Positions 58,082 to 64,000 of a DNA stretch of 64,000 nt are shown here, one piece after another (within the stretch, counting starts at the first letter, position 1; each line of letters starts with the position of its first letter). Made by a program: the position numbers and the translations under genes. The notes under the pieces were generated by a model. That model searched no databases. It saw only the letters and a program-made list of their open reading frames with translations, and was not told the origin of the DNA. This DNA comes from Phenylobacterium sp. (GTDB lineage Bacteria; Pseudomonadota; Alphaproteobacteria; Caulobacterales; Caulobacteraceae): assembly GCF_016124325.1 (NCBI RefSeq), contig NZ_WGNY01000003.1, positions 62,001 to 126,000 on the forward strand, read 5' to 3'.

Positions 58082-58852
58082 CTAGCCGGTGATCCGGAAG
58101 CGGCCCTCGTCGTCGGGGCAGACCCGGACGTAGCGGATTTCGCGCCCGTAGGGGTCGACCGGCGAGGCGGCCATGCGGCAGCCGTGGCGGTGGTACCAGC
58201 GCCGGTCGTGGTTGCTGGCGTAACGCGTGCGCCCCTCGCGGTACGGGACGGTCTCGTCGTAGGTGAAATAGGGCCCGCTGCGGTCGCACTTGTACTTGTC
58301 GCGCTGGTGGCCGATGGCCGCGCCGAGGCCAGCGCCCACCACGCCGCCCAGCACCGAGCCCTCGGTCTTGGCGCCGTGGCCGGCCACGTTGGAGCCCACG
58401 ATCGCGCCGGCGAGGGCGCCGATCACCCCGCCCGCGACGGCCGAGTTGTTGCTGTTGCAGGCCTCCATGGCCGAGGCGTCGTGGCCGTAGCGGTCGGCGT
58501 AGCGCAGGTCGTAGCCGCCCCAGCGGCGCTCGTCCCAGACGGGCTTGGGATAGTAGCGGGCATAGGCGCCCGCGCCGTAGCGGCGGTCGTAGCGGACGCG
58601 GGCCTGATCCCAGGCGCGCAGGCGCACGTCGTAGGCGCGGCGTGCGGCCTCGTAGTCCGCGCGGTTGGCGTTGTAGTCGGCGCGGCGGGCGTCGTAGGCG
58701 TCGCGGCGCGCGTCATAGCGGTCGCGGGCCGCTTCGTACTGCGCCAGGTCGTGGCGGTACTCCGGCGTGGGTCGATATTGCTGGGCGGCGGCCGGCAGCG
58801 CGCTGGCCAGGGCCAGGGCCGAGACCGCCGAGATCGTGAGGGTGTTCTTCAT
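58082..58852 (-). CDS. secreted protein with Tyr/Arg heptad repeats and glycine-zipper segment
   Basis: A 256-residue protein with signal peptide 1-21. Residues 25-85 are built of seven-residue units starting with Tyr (YDARRDA, YDARRAD, YNANRAD, YEAARRA). Residues about 140-190 form a two-helix glycine zipper (AVAGGVIGALAGAIVGSNVA and VLGGVVGAGLGAAIGHQ), typical of outer-membrane or surface-associated 17-kDa-antigen-like proteins. The C-terminus holds Cys (HRHGCRMA and VRVCPDDEG). Function unknown; an envelope location is inferred. Confidence 0.8.
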   Translation of the reverse strand: MKNTLTISAVSALALASALPAAAQQYRPTPEYRHDLAQYEAARDRYDARRDAYDARRADYNANRADYEAARRAYDVRLRAWDQARVRYDRRYGAGAYARYYPKPVWDERRWGGYDLRYADRYGHDASAMEACNSNNSAVAGGVIGALAGAIVGSNVAGHGAKTEGSVLGGVVGAGLGAAIGHQRDKYKCDRSGPYFTYDETVPYREGRTRYASNHDRRWYHRHGCRMAASPVDPYGREIRYVRVCPDDEGRFRITG

Positions 58853-59056
58853 CTCGCGGCTCCTCTGTCTCGCGCCGGGCGTGGTGGCGCCGCGGCGCAG
58901 GTGAGCCGTGAAAACGGCGCAGCCGCGGGTGCGGTTGCATCCGTGCGGAAGCGGGATCGGGGCTGCGCGCTTGTGACCCGGACCGTTCGCGCCTAGTTTC
59001 CGCGCCTTCAGTTTCGGCCGCGCCGGGGGGCGGCGGCGCAGCAGACGGACCATCGG

Positions 59057-60019
59057 ATGGCCCCGCACTACCTCGAGTTCGAGCGCCCCATCGCCGATCT
59101 CGAAGCCAAGATCGAAGAGCTCTCGAAGCTGTCGGGGACCGCCGGTTCCGGCGTGCTGGACAGCGAGATCGAAACACTCCGCGACCGCGCGCAGACCCTG
59201 CGGCGCGAGGCGTACGCGAACCTGGACGCGTGGCAGAAGACCCAGGTGTCGCGCCATCCCGACCGGCCGCACTTCGTCGACTACGTCGGCGCCCTGATCG
59301 ACGAGTTCCAGGAGCTGCGCGGCGACCGCAAGTTCGCCGACGACCAGGCGATCATGGGCGGCATCGGCCGGTTCCGCGGCATGCCCGTGGTGGTGATGGG
59401 CCACGAGAAGGGCCGCGACACCGCCACCCGCGTGAAGCACAACTTCGGCTATGCGCGCCCCGAGGGCTACCGCAAGGCGGTGCGCCTGTTCGAGCTGGCC
59501 GAGCGGTTCAACCTGCCGGTCATCAGCTTCGTGGACACCCCGGCGGCCTATCCGGGCAAGGAGTCGGAGGAGCGCGGCGTGGCCGAGGCGATCGCCCGCT
59601 CCACCGAAAAGGCGCTGATGCTGGAGGTGCCGATGGTGGCCGTGGTCACCGGCGAAGGCGGCTCGGGCGGGGCGCTGGGCATCGCCTGCGGCAACCGCGT
59701 GCTGATCCTGGAGCACGCCATCTATTCGGTGATCCCGCCGGAGAGCGCCAACGCCATCCTGTGGCGCGGCTCGCGCACGGCCGAGTTCGCGGCCAAGGCG
59801 CAGAAGATCACCGCCCAGGACCTGCTGAAGCTGAAGATCGTCGACGGCATCATCCCGGAGCCGACGGGCGGCGCGCATGCCGATCCGGAAGCGGCCATGA
59901 CGACCGTGGGCGATGCGGTGGAACGGGAGCTGAAGGCGCTGGAGGGCCATTCGGCCGCCGCGCTCAAGGCCGCCCGCGCCGAGCGCTTCTACGCCATCGG
60001 CCGCAGCGGGCTGTCCTGA
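59057..60019 (+). CDS. accA: acetyl-CoA carboxylase carboxyltransferase subunit alpha
   Basis: A 320-residue subunit of the heterotetrameric enzyme that carboxylates acetyl-CoA for fatty-acid synthesis. HYLEFERPIADLEAKIEELS opens the family. FSRHPDRP-like (here VSRHPDRPHFVDYVGALIDE), GHEKGRDTATRVKHNFG, FVDTPAAYPGKESEERG and TGEGGSGGALGIACGNRVL are all present, including the oxyanion Gly-Gly. Length is normal. The start ATG 59057 has only a weak GACGG upstream. Confidence 0.97.
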   Translation: MAPHYLEFERPIADLEAKIEELSKLSGTAGSGVLDSEIETLRDRAQTLRREAYANLDAWQKTQVSRHPDRPHFVDYVGALIDEFQELRGDRKFADDQAIMGGIGRFRGMPVVVMGHEKGRDTATRVKHNFGYARPEGYRKAVRLFELAERFNLPVISFVDTPAAYPGKESEERGVAEAIARSTEKALMLEVPMVAVVTGEGGSGGALGIACGNRVLILEHAIYSVIPPESANAILWRGSRTAEFAAKAQKITAQDLLKLKIVDGIIPEPTGGAHADPEAAMTTVGDAVERELKALEGHSAAALKAARAERFYAIGRSGLS

Positions 60020-60049
60020 CCCGCACCTCCCCCGCGTAGCGGCAGGCGA

Positions 60050-61057
60050 TCAGGCCACGGCCTTCAGGGCCTCGCCGATCTCCTCGACGGCCGCCTCGGT
60101 GGTGGCCCACGAGCACATGAAGCGCACCGAGCCGTCGAGGAAGCGGTAGACGAACCAGCCCTGGGCGTGGAGCGCCTTGAGCCGCGGCTCGTCCATTTCC
60201 ACGAACACGCCGTTGGCGTCGACCGGATGGCGGATCGGGAAGGGCATGAGGCCGGCCAGCTTCCTCGCCATGGCGTTGGCGTGGGCGGCGTGGCGCATCG
60301 CGGCGCCGTCCTCCAGCATGCCGATGAAGGGCGCGGCGTAGAAGCGGCCCTTGGACGGGAGCTGGCCGCCCTGCTTCAGCCGCGCGTCGAACCGGCGGGC
60401 GAGCGCGCGGTCGAAGACCACCACCGCTTCGGTAGGTGGCATGCCCACCTTGGCGCCGCCGACCACGAGGATGTCGACGCCCAGCCCCTTGATCGCCTTG
60501 AGGTCGAAGCCGGCGGCGGCGGCGTTGAACAGGCGCGCGCCGTCGAGGTGGACGCCATAGCCCTTGGCCTTCACCGGGGCGGTGAGGGCGCCGAGCTCGT
60601 CGGCGGCGTAGACGGCGCCGTATTCGGTGGCGTTGGTGACCGAGAGGGCCGCCACCGGCTGGCGGTGGGAGAGGTCGGGGGCGGCGAGGGGCGCGGCGAG
60701 CGCGGCCGGGTCGATCTTGCCCGAGGCGCCGGGCAGGCCGGTGAGCCCCAGGCCGTGGCCGAAGAAGCCCGGCGCGCCGGTCTCGTCAGTGCAGATGTGG
60801 GCGTGCTCGTGGGCCAGCACCGACTCGTAGGGCTGGCACAGCGCCGCCAGGGCCACGGAGTTGGCCGCCGTGCCCGACGGCACGAACCGCACCTCGGCGT
60901 CGGCGTCGAGCAGGGCGCGCACGAGGTCGGCGGCCCGGCGGCTGACCTTGTCCGAACCGTAGCCGGGGGTGAACTCGGTGTTGGCGGCGACGAGCGCGGC
61001 CATGGCCTCCGGCGTGGCGGGGGCGGCGTTGTCGGAGGCGAAATCGAAGCGGGCCAT
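60050..61057 (-). CDS. low-specificity L-threonine aldolase-type PLP enzyme
   Basis: A 335-residue PLP enzyme that cleaves L-threonine or beta-hydroxy amino acids to glycine and aldehyde. MARFDFASDNAAPATPEAMA and NTEFTPGYGSDKVSRRAADL are family openers. FVPSGTAANSVAL, HICTDETGAPGFFGHG and VHLDGARLFNAAAA give cofactor contacts. The Schiff-base Lys is most likely in VVGGAKVGMPPTEAV, matching the GGTKNG motif of the Pseudomonas branch. Start ATG 61057 is preferred to the frame from 61117, which reads through a repeat element. It is convergent with accA. Confidence 0.88.
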   Translation of the reverse strand: MARFDFASDNAAPATPEAMAALVAANTEFTPGYGSDKVSRRAADLVRALLDADAEVRFVPSGTAANSVALAALCQPYESVLAHEHAHICTDETGAPGFFGHGLGLTGLPGASGKIDPAALAAPLAAPDLSHRQPVAALSVTNATEYGAVYAADELGALTAPVKAKGYGVHLDGARLFNAAAAGFDLKAIKGLGVDILVVGGAKVGMPPTEAVVVFDRALARRFDARLKQGGQLPSKGRFYAAPFIGMLEDGAAMRHAAHANAMARKLAGLMPFPIRHPVDANGVFVEMDEPRLKALHAQGWFVYRFLDGSVRFMCSWATTEAAVEEIGEALKAVA

Positions 61058-61089
61058 GGCGAGGTGTCTTGGCGCGTCGGCGCGGCGTT

Positions 61090-61181
61090 GGGAACCACGA
61101 AACACACGAAAGGACACGAAAGACAGCGCCTCCGCTGGCGCGGAGGCCTGGGGCGTCCTTTCGTGTCTTTCGTGGTCCCTA
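61090..61181. repeat. intergenic palindrome of the AACCACGAAA type, copy 2
   Basis: GGGAACCACGAAA (61090-61102) pairs with TTTCGTGGTCCC (61168-61179), with inner AAAGGACACGAAAGAC / GTCCTTTCGTGTCTTTC complementarity. The right end forms the stop codon TAG of the epoxide hydrolase gene. A shorter relative lies at 23.4 kb. Confidence 0.75.
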
Positions 61182-62330
61182 CCCGGCCTCGCGGCCCCAG
61201 GCGCGGACCTCCTCGACGTACAGCTCGGGCTCCTCCATGGCGGCGAAGTGGCCGCCGCGGGGCATCTCGGTCCAGCGGACGATGTTGTAGGCGCGCTCGG
61301 CGAAGCTGCGCGGCGGGGCGGAGTAGAGCGGCTCGCCCGGGAAGTTGGCGAAGCTGGTCGGCGTCTCGACCCGCTCGCCCTTCTCGAAGGCCAGGCCGCC
61401 TTCCTCGATGAGGCCGCGGTAGTACCAGGCGCCCGTCGTGAAGCTGCCGGTCATCACGTAGAGCATGATGTTGGTGAGCAGGCGGTCCTTCGGATAGGCC
61501 TCGTCCATCGACTTCGCGCTCAGGTCGGACCAGTCGTGGAAGCGCTCGGCGATCCAGGCCGCCTGGCCCACGGGATTGCCCGCACCCATCCAGGCGATGG
61601 ACTGCGGCTTGGAGACCTGCAGGCGGAAGTAGGCGCCCATCATCTCCATGGCCCCAGCCTGGCGCGCGGCCCAGGCCAGCTCGGCCTCGCCCTGCGGGCC
61701 GTCCGGCGCGCGGAAGCCCAGCATGTTGAGGTGGATGGCCCGTGCGTGGACCGGGAAGTCGCGGCCGAGCCACGAGGTGACCATGGCGCCCCAGTCGCCG
61801 CCCTGGGCGAGGTAGGTCTTGTAGCCCAGGGTTTCGGTCATGAGCTGATTGAACAGGCGCGCGGTGCTGCGCTGGCCGATCGGCCGCGTGGGCTTCGAGG
61901 AGAAGCCGAAGCCGGGCAGGGACGGGATCACGAGGTCGAAGGCGTCGGCCGGATCGCCGCCGAAGCGCGAGGGGAAGGCCAGCGGCTCGATGGCGCGCCA
62001 GAACTCGTAGTGCGAGCCCGGCCAGCCGTGGGTGACCAGCAGGGGCCGCTTGCCGCCCGCCTCGCCGACCACGTGCAGGAAGTGCAGGTCGAAATCCTCG
62101 ACGCGGGCGGTGAACTGCGGGAAGCGGTTGAGGTCGTCCACCGCCGCGCGCCAGTCGTAGGCGCCGGTCCAGTGCTCGCAGAGCCCCTTCAGCCAGGCGC
62201 CGTCGCAGCCATAGGCCCAGCCGTCCGGGACTTCGGGCATGGGCGGCCACGGATAGGCGCGCACCCGGTCGAGCACGGCCTCGACCTCTGCCTCGCTCCA
62301 GCGGACCTCGAAGGGTTTGGGTTTGGTCAT
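61179..62330 (-). CDS. epoxide hydrolase (EHN-domain alpha/beta hydrolase)
   Basis: A 383-residue alpha/beta hydrolase with the N-terminal EHN cap of the juvenile-hormone-type epoxide hydrolases (KPFEVRWSEAEVEAVLDRVR). THGWPGSHYEFW holds the oxyanion HGWPG, and the nucleophile Asp is in AQGGDWGAMVTSWL. Tyr residues for epoxide opening are around ITGSFTTGAWYYR-like (here MTGSFTTGAWYYRG), and the catalytic His in PRGGHFAAMEEPEL. It opens epoxides to diols; the natural substrate is unknown. ATG 62330 has GGGAGG 8 bases upstream. Lies 50 bases after the TetR gene on the same strand, so the regulator may control it. Confidence 0.9.
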   Translation of the reverse strand: MTKPKPFEVRWSEAEVEAVLDRVRAYPWPPMPEVPDGWAYGCDGAWLKGLCEHWTGAYDWRAAVDDLNRFPQFTARVEDFDLHFLHVVGEAGGKRPLLVTHGWPGSHYEFWRAIEPLAFPSRFGGDPADAFDLVIPSLPGFGFSSKPTRPIGQRSTARLFNQLMTETLGYKTYLAQGGDWGAMVTSWLGRDFPVHARAIHLNMLGFRAPDGPQGEAELAWAARQAGAMEMMGAYFRLQVSKPQSIAWMGAGNPVGQAAWIAERFHDWSDLSAKSMDEAYPKDRLLTNIMLYVMTGSFTTGAWYYRGLIEEGGLAFEKGERVETPTSFANFPGEPLYSAPPRSFAERAYNIVRWTEMPRGGHFAAMEEPELYVEEVRAWGREAG

Positions 62331-62380
62331 CGGCGCGCCTCCCGTTTGGCGGGAACCTCGCCCGACTGCCGCGGGGGCCG

Positions 62381-62980
62381 TCAAGCGCCTGCGCGCAGAC
62401 CCTTGGCCAGGGTGGCGTTGAGCGCCTGCTGCAACGTGCGCGCGGCGCCGGGCGGGATCATCCCGGCCAGCTCCAGCACCACCGCGCCGTGGACGGCGGC
62501 CCAGAACATCATGCCGATCTGCTCGGGATCGCCCTTCATCAGGCCGGCGGCGACGGCGTCCTCGACATAGCCCGTCATGGTGCCGTGGGCGCGCTGGCCG
62601 GCGGCGGCGAGCTCGGGATACTGCTCCTGGTTCGGCTGGTGCAGGTCGAACATCAGCTTGTAGGCGTGGGGATGCTCCAGAGCGAAGGCGACATAGGCCT
62701 CGCCCACCGCGTGACCCTTGCCCCGCGCGTCGGCCTGGGCGTCGCGGGCGGCCTCCAGGGCGTCGGCGAAGCGGTTGAAGGCGTTGGCGCGCACCGCGGC
62801 CAGGATGTCTTCCTTGTCCTCGAAGTAGCGGTAGGGCGTCATGGGCGAGACGCCCAGGGCCGAGGCCAGCTGGCGCATGGTGACCGCGTCGGGGCCGCGC
62901 TCGGCGAACAGCCGCTCCGCGGCGGCGCACAAGCGCTCGCGGAAGTCGGCGACGTCGGTGTCGGTGAGGACGCGAGGCAT
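62381..62980 (-). CDS. TetR family transcriptional regulator
   Basis: A 199-residue regulator. Helix-turn-helix residues 15-60 are in FRERLCAAAERLFAERGPDA, TMRQLASALGVSPMTPYRYF. The C-terminal domain (PHAYKLMFDLHQPNQEQYPE) belongs to the WHG/TetR_C group often linked with lipid or xenobiotic genes. It is transcribed divergently from the carotenoid-oxygenase gene and upstream of the epoxide hydrolase gene, both possible targets. Confidence 0.9.
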   Translation of the reverse strand: MPRVLTDTDVADFRERLCAAAERLFAERGPDAVTMRQLASALGVSPMTPYRYFEDKEDILAAVRANAFNRFADALEAARDAQADARGKGHAVGEAYVAFALEHPHAYKLMFDLHQPNQEQYPELAAAGQRAHGTMTGYVEDAVAAGLMKGDPEQIGMMFWAAVHGAVVLELAGMIPPGAARTLQQALNATLAKGLRAGA

Positions 62981-63007
62981 CTGATTCGGGAGGCTAGAAG
63001 AAATTGC

Positions 63008-63049
63008 TTGCCAAGGGCTAACGCTTACTCAATAAATTTACAACGTAAG
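63008..63049. promoter_or_regulatory. AT-rich divergent control region between the TetR and carotenoid-oxygenase genes
   Basis: Within the 97-base gap a TTGCCA (63008-63013) could be a -35 with CAATAA near 63030 as -10 for the oxygenase. CTTAC (63024-63028) and GTAAG (63045-63049) form a loose inverted repeat, a weak TetR-site candidate. The AT content stands out from the flanks. Confidence 0.35.
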
Positions 63050-63077
63050 GCAGCCGGATGACAAGGGAGGATCGGCG

Positions 63078-64000
63078 ATGGATGGCGACGCACGCATCAA
63101 TCCGTATCTCGTGGGCAACTTCGCGCCGGTCCGCTCGGAGGACGACTTCGAGCTGAAGGTGAAGGGAGAGGTCCCCGCCGCCCTGCGCGGCGCGCTCTAC
63201 CGCAATGGCCCGAACCCGCAGTTCGAGCCGCGCGACCCGAACCATCACTGGTTCGCCGGCGACGGCATGATCCACGGCTTCTATCTGGACGGCGGCAAGG
63301 TCCACTACCGCAACCGCTACGTCCGCACGCCGAAGTGGGAGCTGGAGCACGAGCACGGCCGCGCGCTGTTCGGGAGCTTCGGCAACCCGATGACCACCGA
63401 CCCGCTGGCCGTGGGCAACGAAGGCGGCGTGGCCAACACCAACATCGTCTGGCACGCCGGGCGCCTCTTGGCGCTGGAGGAGGGCCACCATCCCTTCGAG
63501 CTGGACCCGAAGACGCTGGAATCGCGCGGCTACGTGCGGCCCTACGGCGGCCGGGTGACGGCGCACCCGAAGCTCGACCCCAAGACCGGCGAGATGGTCT
63601 GGTTCGCCTATGGCGTCGGCGACATGCCGCTGTCGGCGGGCATGAGCTACGGCGTCACCGACGCGACCGGCGAGGTGGTGCGTCGCCAGGACTTCCAGGC
63701 GCCGTATTCGTCGATGGTCCACGACTTCATGGTCACCGAGAACCACGCCCTGTTCCCGATCCTGCCCCTGACCGGCAGCATCGAGCGGGCGATGAGCGGC
63801 AAGCCGGCGTTCGCGTGGGAGCCGGAAAAGGGTTCGTACGTGGGGGTCATGCGCCGGGACGCCGACGTCTCGACCATCCGCTGGTTCAACACCGAGGCCT
63901 GCTACGTCTTCCACCCGCTGAACGCGTGGGAGGAAGGCGACAAGATCTACTGCGACGTGATGCGCTACGACGTCGCCCCGCTGTTCCCCAAGGCGGACGG
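63078..64000 (+). CDS. carotenoid oxygenase (CCD/lignostilbene dioxygenase family), 3' end outside window
   Basis: From ATG 63078 (AAGGGAGGATCGGCG upstream) the frame stays open to the last base: 307 codons visible of an expected 460-490. LRGALYRNGPNPQFEPRDPN and HHWFAGDGMIHGFYLDGGKV are the conserved N-terminal blocks. Iron-binding His candidates are in VTAHPKLDPKTG, MVHDFMVTENHALFP and EACYVFHPLNAW; the fourth should lie beyond the edge. Members cleave carotenoids, apocarotenals or stilbenes at a double bond. The visible part does not separate these. Confidence 0.92.
   Translation, partial: MDGDARINPYLVGNFAPVRSEDDFELKVKGEVPAALRGALYRNGPNPQFEPRDPNHHWFAGDGMIHGFYLDGGKVHYRNRYVRTPKWELEHEHGRALFGSFGNPMTTDPLAVGNEGGVANTNIVWHAGRLLALEEGHHPFELDPKTLESRGYVRPYGGRVTAHPKLDPKTGEMVWFAYGVGDMPLSAGMSYGVTDATGEVVRRQDFQAPYSSMVHDFMVTENHALFPILPLTGSIERAMSGKPAFAWEPEKGSYVGVMRRDADVSTIRWFNTEACYVFHPLNAWEEGDKIYCDVMRYDVAPLFPKAD

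Overview
The window is a chromosome segment with very high GC (about 70% by eye) from an alphaproteobacterium, most probably a member of the Caulobacteraceae (Phenylobacterium- or Caulobacter-like). The case rests on the split cobalamin-dependent methionine synthase with an ArsR-methyltransferase regulator, several TonB-dependent receptors, PEPxxWA-type C-terminal sorting signals, a xerD / aroK-aroB-CorC / accA neighbourhood, CsbD and EcfG-type stress signals, and codon use almost saturated with G/C at third positions. Because of that GC, nearly every gene carries long false ORFs in other frames, which are left out. I see no tRNA, rRNA, CRISPR array, transposase or integrase of a mobile element.

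Layout. 1-5.5 kb: end of a KamA-type radical SAM enzyme, an L,D-transpeptidase, a small anchored protein, gamma-glutamyltransferase and a Tat-exported DUF882/YcbK-like peptidase. 5.5-11.7 kb: a mosaic palindromic repeat, an MHS-type transporter, csbD, a secreted phosphatase-superfamily protein, a TetR gene divergent from a small secreted protein, and ettA. 11.8-15.1 kb: two RTX proteins sharing a near-identical 540-bp C-terminal module. 15.1-17.0 kb: an MFS exporter and a P-loop kinase-like gene. 17.1-23.3 kb: a tightly overlapped methionine/one-carbon operon (ArsR-methyltransferase regulator, metF, metH N-terminal part, a DUF6882-like gene, metH C-terminal part) behind a perfect palindromic operator. 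23.3-29.0 kb: an accessory patch with a NucS-like nuclease fused to an EVE/PUA-like domain, an MmeI-type (type IIL) restriction-modification enzyme and an orphan phage TerS-like protein. 29.0-38.3 kb: two TonB-dependent receptors, a membrane glycosyltransferase-like protein, an XRE-type protein, a PEP-CTERM protein, an LprI-like protein and a PhyH-type dioxygenase. 38.3-46.7 kb: more PEP-CTERM proteins (one with an unusual WLWP repeat), the ohr/ohrR peroxide module and several secreted unknowns. 46.9-55.9 kb: a CHASE4 hybrid histidine kinase, a DPP4-like peptidase, DUF3297, and the aroK-aroB-CorC operon. 54.6-64 kb: xerD, an Hsp20 gene with a candidate sigma-32 promoter and RNA thermometer, accA, a threonine aldolase, an epoxide hydrolase, a TetR gene and the start of a carotenoid oxygenase that runs off the window.

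The most notable non-coding feature is a family of modular palindromic repeats (5.6, 34.1, 37.3, 46.7 and 49.0 kb). They are built from about 49-bp hairpin modules joined by short conserved linkers and often end in CTAG. At several sites that terminal TAG is the stop codon of the flanking gene. The best candidates for under-described biology are this repeat family, the DUF6882-like gene wedged between the two methionine synthase halves, the leaderless operator-controlled regulator of that operon, the 23-residue WLWP repeat protein and the restriction/NucS patch.
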